64,000 nucleotides of DNA. Origin: Sporomusa acidovorans (GTDB taxonomy: Bacteria; Bacillota; Negativicutes; Sporomusales; Sporomusaceae). Where the stretch lies: positions 1 through 64,000 of the forward strand of contig NZ_FNAM01000006.1 of NCBI RefSeq assembly GCF_900101845.1. Reading direction: 5' to 3'. The notes under the pieces are model-generated. The model saw only the letters and a program-made list of their open reading frames with translations, had not been told where the DNA came from and did no database searches. Of this stretch, positions 51,266 to 58,997 are shown piece after piece. Each line of letters starts with the position of its first letter. Within the stretch, counting starts at the first letter, position 1. The position numbers were made by a program, and so were the translations under genes.

Positions 51266-52225
51266 TTACTCCCAACCCGGACGATATATCTCCCGCCGCA
51301 GTGTTGCGCTTTTGTTAAAACCTCCGGGCTCCGCCCGCTCGGCTTCACGGTAAAATTGTTCTGTCTTAGCACTGAGATTATCCAGATAATGCAGCAGTTC
51401 TGCCTCTAAAAACATGGGTTCTACCGGACTTCCCCACTCAGCTTGCCCGTGATGAGAGAGAATACAATGCTTGAGCATTAAACTGATTTCTGCCTCCAGT
51501 CCTACCGACTGACAGGCACTCTCCAGCATTTCCAAGCCAAGCGAAATATGCCGCAGCAATTTCCCCTCCCGGGTGAAACCTATACCCATACCCAGCATAT
51601 CTACTTCGATTTCCCGTACCTTGCCGATATCATGAACCAAAGCCGCTGCCAAAAGAATGTCCCTTTTTATCTTATCATTGCGCTTGCAGTAATCGAGAGC
51701 TCCCACCGCAACCTCAAGTGTATGCTCAAGCAAGCCGCCAATATAGGCATGATGATTTTTGACGGCACCCGGATGACGCTTAAACTTTTCAGCAAATTGC
51801 CGGTCATCAACAAAAATACCTGTTAACAGCTTTCTCAGGCCTTCATGCCCGACATTGGCAATTATGCTTTTGAGTTCAACATACATATCGTCTATCGGCC
51901 TCGGTGCCATCATCCCCAGGCTGCTCAAAGACTGGTCGACTTCCGCCGGCAACGGCAGAAAAACACTCTCAATTGTCAATTGCGGGCTGTCTTTAAAATA
52001 ATCCAGCGTAGCGTCAATTCGCAGTACACCATTCTTCTGAAATAATGCGACTCGTTCAGTGGGTATATCCCAGTACTTAGCCGGCACCTCAAAGCTATGA
52101 TCGCTTATCAGGCAATCGCCATATGCTTTACCGTTTCTCGCGGTTTTAACCTCAAACCGTGAAATCCGGTATATCCCTGTTATTTTAAATCCTTTTGGAT
52201 TCTTAACCAATTCCCCAAGTTTCAC
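51266..52225 (-). CDS. YhaM-family 3'-5' exoribonuclease (OB fold plus HD domain)
   Basis: A 319-residue nuclease. The N-terminal OB-fold region (about 1-105; ITGIYRISRFEVKTARNGK) binds nucleic acid. The HD domain follows, with HHAYIGGLLEHTLEV, ALVHDIGKVREIE and ILSHHGQAEWGSPVEP as metal-site motifs. Bacillus YhaM shortens RNA from the 3' end and also acts on DNA. The start is GTG at 52225, with GGAGGAG upstream; a longer ATG reading to 52261 lies before this site. Confidence 0.9.
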   Translation of the reverse strand: MKLGELVKNPKGFKITGIYRISRFEVKTARNGKAYGDCLISDHSFEVPAKYWDIPTERVALFQKNGVLRIDATLDYFKDSPQLTIESVFLPLPAEVDQSLSSLGMMAPRPIDDMYVELKSIIANVGHEGLRKLLTGIFVDDRQFAEKFKRHPGAVKNHHAYIGGLLEHTLEVAVGALDYCKRNDKIKRDILLAAALVHDIGKVREIEVDMLGMGIGFTREGKLLRHISLGLEMLESACQSVGLEAEISLMLKHCILSHHGQAEWGSPVEPMFLEAELLHYLDNLSAKTEQFYREAERAEPGGFNKSATLRREIYRPGWE

Positions 52226-52372
52226 TCTATGTTCTCCTCCAATACCCCTTCTCATTCGCATTTATCGGCAAATACTCTATCAAATTCTCTTTGCCTTCGA
52301 AAAAATCCTTTATCGTACTCACCTTTCAGGATCACAGCAATATAATATATCAGAAAATATAAGGGGGGTTTT

Positions 52373-52600
52373 ATGTTGGCATCTTATGACAAAATTATAA
52401 AATACATTGTAGAAAAAATTCAGTCCGCACTCCTGCCACTTGAGCAAATAGCCAAGTCCCAGGAAATTATTATAGCGCAAAATAAACAAATCATTGATTT
52501 ACTGACACAACTAAATACCGGCAGGCAAAACGGCAGTGAACCATGCGAAGAAAATACTCCTGCGCCCGTTGTAGTCGTCGAAACTGATCTAAGAGAATAG
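52373..52600 (+). CDS. 75-aa small helical protein, unknown
   Basis: ATG at 52373 follows AGGGGGG at 7 nt. The first 50 residues are amphipathic helix with heptad-like spacing of hydrophobics (IIKYIVEKIQSALLPLEQIA, then IIIAQNKQIIDLLTQL), probably a short coiled coil. The tail is acidic and proline-rich. No cysteine motif and no true membrane segment. A terminator lies 129 bp downstream. Not recognised. Confidence 0.65.
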   Translation: MLASYDKIIKYIVEKIQSALLPLEQIAKSQEIIIAQNKQIIDLLTQLNTGRQNGSEPCEENTPAPVVVVETDLRE

Positions 52601-52728
52601 ATAGCAACTATTAAAAATTGTTCGTAAGGGCTTGTTTTTTACAAGTATACCTTATATAATGAAATTACTATAATTTACAAATTTAACCAAATATATTTTG
52701 TTAACTAACTCGCTCTCCGTCGCAGCAA

Positions 52729-52759
52729 AAAAACACGGCACATGAATGGCCGTGTTTTT
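52729..52759 (+). terminator. Terminator
   Basis: AAAAACACGGC pairs with GCCGTGTTTTT, with T-run. It ends the 75-aa gene transcript. Confidence 0.85.
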
Positions 52760-52892
52760 ATTTTCAGCTAATATATCTGGGAAATAGCCGACCATGCCTC
52801 TAAAGAATTGCAAGTGGCTTTAACATCAGTATTTTTTATTAACATAGTTTTCTTATCCACCTGGCAGCTTACATAGTAGAAAGGTGATTCTT

Positions 52893-53069
52893 ATGCCTTT
52901 GACTCGAAAAGAAAAACGAAGGATTTATGAGGAAGAGCTCGAGCGTATGAAGGCCCGCGAACGTATTAAGGTTGTGTTAAAAAACCGGTCCCAATCTTCC
53001 TGGGCCATGAATTGGGTTATTATTGCCGGCTTTTTGATCATGCTGTATATTGTTTTGGGTGGAAAATAA
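52893..53069 (+). CDS. 58-aa single-pass membrane protein with basic coiled N-terminus
   Basis: ATG at 52893 with AAAGGTGA upstream. The first 38 residues are highly charged (RKEKRRIYEEELERMKARER, then IKVVLKNRSQ) and the end is one membrane helix (WVIIAGFLIMLYIVLGG). Such tail-anchored basic small proteins recur in spore formers, with no function known to me. Upstream in-frame ATG at 52884 lies before the ribosome site. The zinc-ribbon gene follows 78 bp later. Confidence 0.65.
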   Translation: MPLTRKEKRRIYEEELERMKARERIKVVLKNRSQSSWAMNWVIIAGFLIMLYIVLGGK

Positions 53070-53147
53070 TATGGATTTCAGCAACAACATATTGACAGGA
53101 TCACCAGATTATGAGAAATTTTAATTAAAAAACTAAGGAGTTTATCC

Positions 53148-53315
53148 ATGGGCACTAACCTAACATTGGAAGAGACTTGTACTGCCTGTAAAGGCTTAGG
53201 CAAAATTGGCACTAAGCCTTGTCAAAACTGCCAGGGTACGGGAACGGTTTTAAACGAAGCCGGGAAAAAAATCCTCAATTACTTGCGTAACAGCATACGT
53301 ACTTCCGAACATTAA
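53148..53315 (+). CDS. Anti-TRAP (RtpA)-like zinc-binding small protein
   Basis: A 55-residue protein read directly: AAGGAG before ATG 53148, TAA at 53313-53315. It has CTACKGLGKIGTKPCQNCQG, then GTVLNEAGKKILNYL. This follows Bacillus subtilis anti-TRAP (53 residues; CxxC...G.I...PCxxCxGxG..L...G..LL), a DnaJ-type zinc ribbon that binds TRAP and blocks its control of trp genes. Length, cysteine spacing and the C-terminal helix agree. No trp or TRAP gene is in the window, so the partner may differ. A perfect terminator follows. Confidence 0.75.
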   Translation: MGTNLTLEETCTACKGLGKIGTKPCQNCQGTGTVLNEAGKKILNYLRNSIRTSEH

Positions 53316-53340
53316 ACTTTTATGGTACGGTAACTGCTTT

Positions 53341-53385
53341 AAACAGAAAAACAGCATTCCCCGTGGAATAGCTGTTTTTCTGTTT
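53341..53385. terminator. Terminator after the anti-TRAP-like gene
   Basis: AAACAGAAAAACAGC (53341-53355) pairs perfectly with GCTGTTTTTCTGTTT (53371-53385), with an inner ATTCC/GGAAT. Very stable. Confidence 0.85.
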
Positions 53386-53608
53386 CTTAACAACACACAT
53401 TTTTTCCCTTACTTAAAAATAGCCGAAAGGGAATTACACACTGTGTAAATTGTTAGCAAAGCTGTAAAAATTACAATAGGATTATTGCGGAACCGTAGCA
53501 AACCAGCTTTCACCTCACTTTTTGCTAAGCTAGTTTATACTATTCCCAATTTCTCGCTATGTTAAACAACACATTCTCGTAATCAATGGTTAACAGAAAA
53601 AGAAATAA
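53386..53608. other. Intergenic region, nothing identified
   Basis: No gene, promoter or known RNA could be supported between the terminator of the anti-TRAP-like gene and that of the next minus-strand gene. Confidence 0.4.
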
Positions 53609-53628
53609 CCGCGCTGACTCCAGCGCGG
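53609..53628 (-). terminator. Terminator after the 35-aa gene
   Basis: CCGCGCT pairs with AGCGCGG around GACTCC; TTATTTCTTTTTC follows on the minus strand. Confidence 0.75.
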
Positions 53629-53675
53629 CTTCCATGCAACACCACTGTTGTTGTGATTTGCATTTTCCAGGCGGT

Positions 53676-53783
53676 TTAACAAGTACTGGTACCATCATCT
53701 CCAAAAGCCGGGAATAGCAAAACAAATAAACTAATAACTAAGAGGACAAACCAAAGTTCCCTGTTAGCACCCCACCAAAACAC
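53676..53783 (-). CDS. 35-aa small membrane protein
   Basis: GTG at 53783 preceded by AAAGGAGG at 7 nt; TAA at 53676-53678. The product is VFWWGANRELWFVLLVIS followed by a hydrophobic stretch LFVLLFPAF and a short tail GDDGTSTC. One membrane helix, a tryptophan-rich start and a C-terminal cysteine. Its terminator is at 53609. It is similar in size and layout to the neighbouring gene at 53969-54088. No family name can be given. Confidence 0.65.
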   Translation of the reverse strand: MFWWGANRELWFVLLVISLFVLLFPAFGDDGTSTC

Positions 53784-53968
53784 CCCAATTCCTCCTTTGT
53801 CGATAAAGATAGTTAATCTACTGTATACTATTCGAAAATCAATAATCGTGTTACCATCGCCAAAATTACTAGCTTTCGCATAAGAAAAGACTTGGCTTGT
53901 GCCAAAGCCGCCTGTACCCCTTTAGGAGGTATAGGGTGAGTGTATTCCCGCTTGTTGAAACCTAGGCT

Positions 53969-54088
53969 TTACTCTGACCAGAAAGCATTGCCAATAAATA
54001 AGAAGACCAGACTAAGAATGATAATAATAATCCAAATAAAGCTATCTCTAAAAAAAAATTCACCAGTACAAAATTGTCGATTATCCAT
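53969..54088 (-). CDS. 39-aa small membrane protein
   Basis: ATG at 54088 follows AAAGGAGG at 9 nt; TAA at 53969-53971. The product is MDNRQFCTGEFFFRDS, then a membrane helix FIWIIIIILSLVFLFIG and the tail NAFWSE. The strong ribosome site and clean helix argue for a real gene. It lies between the GH18-like gene (downstream stop at 54171) and the 35-aa gene, all on the minus strand. Confidence 0.65.
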   Translation of the reverse strand: MDNRQFCTGEFFFRDSFIWIIIIILSLVFLFIGNAFWSE

Positions 54089-54170
54089 GACAATTTCCTC
54101 CTTTGAATCCATCACTTATCTTATTGTATGCCGGAAACAATGAATGTGCGCTAGGCCTTCGCTAAGGAAA

Positions 54171-55184
54171 TTATTCGCCCAGCCGCCACAAACTGATATT
54201 CTGAACGCCCTGTTCTTTAGCGATAGCTATCCAATAATTTATTGTCTTCCCGTCAGCATACCACACTTCATAGGCGGCACCCTGATCGTTATACGCAAAC
54301 ACCAGGCATTGACTGCTTTCATCTCTCCTGGTAGTAACGCCATGCTGCACCGCGAGATCTTTGGCTTCGTTCTCTGTTAAAAACCGGCGTTCGCCGTTAT
54401 CACCCCATTGGCCTCCCCCTGTTGCCAAGGCAACTGACTTCTTCCCGGGTAAGGATTTCATGCGGGTCAGCGTTTTTTGAATGAACTCCTTATTAGCCTT
54501 TGGTCCCGGTCCGCTATGAGTTCCATAAAGGTTATACAGCATGACTATATACTCCGGTCCGGGGGTGAAGGCAACTGTGGAAAACGGTGTACCCGGTTCT
54601 AATACAATCCTTACTTTGAGGTTATTTTTCCGGGCTTGTTCATAGAGTTCATCAGTAAATTTAGGAAAACACCGCGCGATTTCCTTGTCTCTCCAGATTC
54701 GCTCATAATCAAGCTCAATGCCGTCATATCCACCTCGCAAAGTTAGGGCAATAATTTCATCAATATGCTTTCTTCTGGCTGTTTCATCGGCTAATAACCT
54801 GCGCAGAACTTCCAGATCCTTTAGTTCCGACGACCCGTCCGGGTTTTGCCTATCATTAACAAAGGTAAGATATGATTCATAATTTCCCTTTTTCGCTGCT
54901 AATTCCCGGTGCCGCTCACTCAGTTCCCGGGGAATGACAGGATGGTCATCCGCGTCAAAATAAGCTGCAAAGTAAGAAAGTTTATCGAGTTTTTCCCCCA
55001 TTCTCTGCAGATCCTTTTCACCGGCATCCAAATCCCAATAAGCGAGCCAGGCCGACCTGCTGATCGGTTCCTGCGCGTCTGCTCTGCCGGCCAACTGATT
55101 ACCGTAGTTGCAGCCCGTCAAAAGAACAAACACAGCCGCTAATAACACCACTTTGCCAAACTTACATGCTAAGCTAATCATCAT
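54171..55184 (-). CDS. GH18-like glycoside hydrolase lipoprotein
   Basis: A 337-residue envelope lipoprotein: leader ending LLTGC, cysteine about residue 25. The catalytic-type motif is GGYDGIELDYERIW (acid at the last Glu, about 161), which fits the GH18 DxxDxDxE pattern with Glu in place of one Asp, as in YaaH/YdhD-type hydrolases. It probably cuts an N-acetylhexosamine polymer such as the one made by this operon. Last gene of the operon, 27 bp after the deacetylase. Start ATG at 55184 behind GGGG; ATG at 55196 is less likely. Confidence 0.78.
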   Translation of the reverse strand: MMISLACKFGKVVLLAAVFVLLTGCNYGNQLAGRADAQEPISRSAWLAYWDLDAGEKDLQRMGEKLDKLSYFAAYFDADDHPVIPRELSERHRELAAKKGNYESYLTFVNDRQNPDGSSELKDLEVLRRLLADETARRKHIDEIIALTLRGGYDGIELDYERIWRDKEIARCFPKFTDELYEQARKNNLKVRIVLEPGTPFSTVAFTPGPEYIVMLYNLYGTHSGPGPKANKEFIQKTLTRMKSLPGKKSVALATGGGQWGDNGERRFLTENEAKDLAVQHGVTTRRDESSQCLVFAYNDQGAAYEVWYADGKTINYWIAIAKEQGVQNISLWRLGE

Positions 55185-55211
55185 ACTGCACCCCATTACA
55201 TTGCTTACAAG

Positions 55212-57116
55212 CTATCGAACAAAAAAGCTAAGAATGGCTTCCCACATCCGGTTTAACTTAAACTTTACGGCATCCAGACCTTCCAGGCTGCTGTCAAACA
55301 AAATTCTTTCTTGAGCCTCTCCGGTATTTTCGGTAATAACCAGTTTCTCAAATACACCGTCATATACATCATCGACCAAATTAGGCTGATTCTGACCATA
55401 GCCACCCCAGGCACTTTCTAAAAAAACAGCGCCTGCCGCGGTATCTGCTACCGGCAAATCACTGACTGCTTCCTTATCATCTACAACAATACGTAACCGG
55501 TCGCCTTTAAGAGATATGATCAGTTTGTGGTCGCCCGGGGTGTGAAGGCTAATTTCCGGTATATATTCCACAGCCCCGTCCGCCACCGTGGGCGCCGTTT
55601 CCTGCTCTTTTGCCCGCAACTGCTCTTCGTACAGTTTCGCTTTTTCCGGCGATGCGGCATACTGGCGGAAGGTTTCTAATTCTGACACCTCAGCCGCTTT
55701 CCTATCCTCGGGAACAGATAATCGTTTCTTACCGGCATGCTGATTTAAATCTAAGGTAAATAATTTTTTCTCGGCACCGCTATTTTTTTCGGTAACATAT
55801 AAAACATTGTTGAGAACATAAACGGATAAAAACCTGCTTAAATTCTCATCTGCCCGGAAATACATTCTTTGCAAGCCAACTTTATTACCCCTTAGTCTTA
55901 CAGAAACTTGTATATCGCCAAAGTCATTTCTGTTTTTTAAACGCGCCAAGCCCGTTTTTTGAGGTAAAGACGTTAAAACTATGGTGTCATTTTGAATTTC
56001 CAATGCACCAGTAAGCGTGTCCCAATTTTCTTGCTGGCGTAAATTACCCTGAACAAAATCCAGGTCTTGATTACTATCATATTGTATCCGCATTAACAAA
56101 TGATTGGTATACCAATAGGGCTGAGGTTGCATGCGCGTTAAATCATAGATACTGCTATTTCTCTGGTTGAGGGCAAATCCTTCCCGGTTAAAATTCATTT
56201 TGAACAAATTTTTAATCCAATACTCGTTTACAGCACTTACCTTGTCATTGTTGCCAAACGCACCGGTATTGGCGTGCATCAGAATATAGGTGGCGGGAAC
56301 ATAGCCAATAGCCTTAATATAGCTATCGTGCAGCGTTTCGTAATCATGTGAGATCCGTTCTTTCATCCGGGCGTGGCTTTCTTTGGGAATCCCATATTCA
56401 TCACGGATATAGTCCATTACATAGTGATTGTATCTGCGTCCTAAAAATGGCGCGACACCGGCCTGCTCGAGTTGATCCAATTCCCCGAGATAATTGTCAT
56501 AACGGTCAAAGACATTAATAAATGCCAGTCTGTAGCCATTAGTACCCGTTTCCCAGTACGTTGTTCTCTCCATGTCCTTTAGCTCTTCCGGTATTAAGAA
56601 TTTGGGATCTTTACTGGCAAATTTTTCAGGATAGGTGAGAATTGTGGCTTTAAAATTTAAGTTTTCCAAAATCTTTTGGGAGAAAGCGGCTGTATCTCTT
56701 CTACCGTCCTCAAACATTAAAAACAATGATTTTTCCGGCAGTTCTTTTCCCGCTTGATAGTAGTCCATAAGATCTTGCTGGGTAATCGTTACATAACCTA
56801 GATTTTTAAGAGCCTGTAAATGCTCCTGCAAGCGCCCTGCACCGATGATATCCTGCTGACCTACCCGCTCCACCCCAAAATAGGAAAGTGCGATAAAACC
56901 TCTGTCGCCTGAAAATTTTGCAGTCTGTTCCGTATAAGGTTGATACGTTTTTACGGTAGTCAACGTGAACACCGCAATAACGGCAACGACAGCAATGACC
57001 ATAAGCTGCAGCACGACACTCACTATTTTTCTTCTGTCCTTGCGCTCGGTAAAGCGTGCATATTGCGCTTGTTTTCTGTCTCTGCGCGCTATAAACTTCT
57101 GCGGTGGCATTGTCAT
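55212..57116 (-). CDS. Membrane-anchored polysaccharide deacetylase with C-terminal beta domain
   Basis: A 634-residue protein. One membrane anchor at about 30-52, then a NodB-type deacetylase domain (about 70-300). Its first motif is altered to MFEDGRRD (FEDG at 135-138) and I cannot place a full HxxxH site, so activity is uncertain. Residues about 360-620 look like a concanavalin-type beta sandwich (TGALEIQNDTIVLTS, GDHKLIISLKGDRLRIVVDD), possibly carbohydrate binding. It resembles PgaB in role (deacetylation before export), not in full architecture. It is 12 nt after the glycosyltransferase gene. AGAGGA precedes the ATG. Confidence 0.78.
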   Translation of the reverse strand: MTMPPQKFIARRDRKQAQYARFTERKDRRKIVSVVLQLMVIAVVAVIAVFTLTTVKTYQPYTEQTAKFSGDRGFIALSYFGVERVGQQDIIGAGRLQEHLQALKNLGYVTITQQDLMDYYQAGKELPEKSLFLMFEDGRRDTAAFSQKILENLNFKATILTYPEKFASKDPKFLIPEELKDMERTTYWETGTNGYRLAFINVFDRYDNYLGELDQLEQAGVAPFLGRRYNHYVMDYIRDEYGIPKESHARMKERISHDYETLHDSYIKAIGYVPATYILMHANTGAFGNNDKVSAVNEYWIKNLFKMNFNREGFALNQRNSSIYDLTRMQPQPYWYTNHLLMRIQYDSNQDLDFVQGNLRQQENWDTLTGALEIQNDTIVLTSLPQKTGLARLKNRNDFGDIQVSVRLRGNKVGLQRMYFRADENLSRFLSVYVLNNVLYVTEKNSGAEKKLFTLDLNQHAGKKRLSVPEDRKAAEVSELETFRQYAASPEKAKLYEEQLRAKEQETAPTVADGAVEYIPEISLHTPGDHKLIISLKGDRLRIVVDDKEAVSDLPVADTAAGAVFLESAWGGYGQNQPNLVDDVYDGVFEKLVITENTGEAQERILFDSSLEGLDAVKFKLNRMWEAILSFFVR

Positions 57117-57128
57117 AGTGTCAATCCT

Positions 57129-58961
57129 CTACATTGTTCTGTGGTTTTTTTTTGCTACTTCCAAAAGATCGGCCGGCGTCATGCGGGTACCCCAGGTGGT
57201 TTTCCAAAAGGTAACCCAGGCAATGGGCATTTGCCATAAAAGTACGGCTTCATAATATAAACAAAACCATAATCCGTAGATCCAGGTTGAACTTTTTCTA
57301 AGAAATAACTGGGCCATACTCATGAGCAGAGCCATTAACAACAGGCCAAGAATAAAGGTAAGGGGAAATACCTTGTGAATAAGCGGAATGTAGACCAAAT
57401 TGTAAACAACAATAATAGGCGCGAATAAAGGTACGAGCATTCCCATGTAAAAGGACAATGACATAAAAGGTTCTTTCTTCCACATAAACCTAGCCGCAAT
57501 CAGCGATTCTCTCAGCCAGGACCGTTTCCAACGCATTTGCTGTTTCAAAAAAACCTTATACTTATTGGGCACAATGGTCGTACAGATTGCTGTATCCTGA
57601 TAACCGGTCCGGTTGTGCCTTAAGATGAAATTCGTCATGCTCCGGTCATCGCCAAACGTAGCCTTCTCCCCCAAAAACTTCTGGTTAAGCCACGCATCCA
57701 TGTATTTGAGAACTAATTCCCGCCGATAACAGGAAAGCGGTCCTGACAAGCAGGTGACAGCATCAAAATAGCTTTCAGCCGCCTTCATAATCCGAAAAGC
57801 AATATAATAGCGGACAGCCTGCATTTTTGTAAGTGAATTGGTGTAGGTATTGGCCACATCGGTTCTGCCGGAAACGCCTCCCATTTTTGTATCTCTAAAA
57901 GGTTGGACGATATTTCTAATGGCAAAAGGATCCAAAAAGCTGTCAGAATCAACAAATACCACCAGTTCATGCTGTGCCAGCTTTGCACCTGTAGCCATGG
58001 CTTCCCGTTTGCCTGCGTTCTGCGGCTGCCGGAAATAATGAAGCCGCATTTCCACCTCATAGCGTTTTTCTTTAACCCTTAACTCTTCCACTATTTCTTT
58101 AATTTTGGCAAAAGACTTGTCATTCGAACAATCGTCGACAACGATAACTTCCAGTTTATCAATAGGATAATCCTGATTGATGCAACTGATAACCGTTCGC
58201 TGTATCCATTTTTCTTCATTAAAACAGGGAATAACAATGCTGACACCGGGAGTAAAGTCATTATCAATAGTGACGGGCCGGTAAAAGGTCGCAAATAAAT
58301 AGCGGCTTAATAGAAAGGTGGCTGCAATCATACTATACAGGTATAAGATTCTATTAAACTTAAAGTATAGTACGCTTTCCGCCCGCATGAGGATGACACA
58401 GGCACAAATGATAAACAGGAAGAATGAGGCTATCGACAGCAAATACCAATTTTTTTTCTTGGTTGCAAACTGCGCCAGCGATTCTGAAAAAGCAACCCCG
58501 CAGCGAATCGTTCCCTCGGCAGTTTTTTCAAGCCGGATATATTTTGCCCCAATGTCAACGTTCATTTCATACCCTTCCGGCATTGTGCCGGGCGCAATCG
58601 CAAACTGCAGACGAATATGTTTGGCTTGACTCAAATCCTGCGCCACTGCGTGAGAAACCTCCAGCAGCATCCCGCTTGTCGAAATATCCACTCCTTTCCC
58701 GGAGCGTTTGATTTTTTTTCTTCCTAAAACATAAATAATAGCAACCTCATAATTAACCAAATATCGCCGGCCTAAATTTTCTGCTTTTATCCGGCTTGTA
58801 AAATCATTCTTCTCTTCCTGGCGTCCTGTAAGCCGGCGCCTGTCCACATTGGTACGCAGTTCCTCTTTGTCCGGTACTTTTGAGAGCAGTCTGCGGTCAG
58901 GCTTGGCGGCAAGCAGGATATCTTCTTCCGTTTTATTGACTTGTTCCGCTATTGTCTCCAT
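57129..58961 (-). CDS. PilZ-fused processive glycosyltransferase (hyaluronan synthase/NodC/PgaC-like)
   Basis: A 610-residue inner-membrane polymerase. N-terminal PilZ domain (about 60-160) with RR at 65-66 and GVDISTSGM at 90-98, the c-di-GMP contacts. Two membrane helices (172-220) precede a GT2 domain with VVDDCS (276-277), DSD (338-340), GDDR (437-440) and QQMRW (474-478), the processive-synthase motifs. Several C-terminal helices form the translocation pore. The sequence VPNKYKVFLKQQMRWKRSW is close to hyaluronan-type synthases. It implies polymer synthesis switched by c-di-GMP in the same chain. The polymer identity is unknown; neighbouring deacetylases suggest an N-acetylated sugar. 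Confidence 0.9.
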   Translation of the reverse strand: METIAEQVNKTEEDILLAAKPDRRLLSKVPDKEELRTNVDRRRLTGRQEEKNDFTSRIKAENLGRRYLVNYEVAIIYVLGRKKIKRSGKGVDISTSGMLLEVSHAVAQDLSQAKHIRLQFAIAPGTMPEGYEMNVDIGAKYIRLEKTAEGTIRCGVAFSESLAQFATKKKNWYLLSIASFFLFIICACVILMRAESVLYFKFNRILYLYSMIAATFLLSRYLFATFYRPVTIDNDFTPGVSIVIPCFNEEKWIQRTVISCINQDYPIDKLEVIVVDDCSNDKSFAKIKEIVEELRVKEKRYEVEMRLHYFRQPQNAGKREAMATGAKLAQHELVVFVDSDSFLDPFAIRNIVQPFRDTKMGGVSGRTDVANTYTNSLTKMQAVRYYIAFRIMKAAESYFDAVTCLSGPLSCYRRELVLKYMDAWLNQKFLGEKATFGDDRSMTNFILRHNRTGYQDTAICTTIVPNKYKVFLKQQMRWKRSWLRESLIAARFMWKKEPFMSLSFYMGMLVPLFAPIIVVYNLVYIPLIHKVFPLTFILGLLLMALLMSMAQLFLRKSSTWIYGLWFCLYYEAVLLWQMPIAWVTFWKTTWGTRMTPADLLEVAKKNHRTM

Positions 58962-58997
58962 AGCCCACCTCCCTGCAAGTTGATGATAGTGCGGCAG

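Noticed and set aside
53540..53725. 61-codon minus-strand frame overlapping the 35-aa gene
   Set aside because: It crosses a terminator hairpin and lacks a ribosome site, while the overlapping 35-aa frame has both a ribosome site and a terminator.
53940..54143. Plus-strand frame with AGGAGG before a GTG at 53940
   Set aside because: It is antisense to the 39-aa membrane protein gene, which has the better ribosome site and a clean membrane helix. The product has no sensible pattern.
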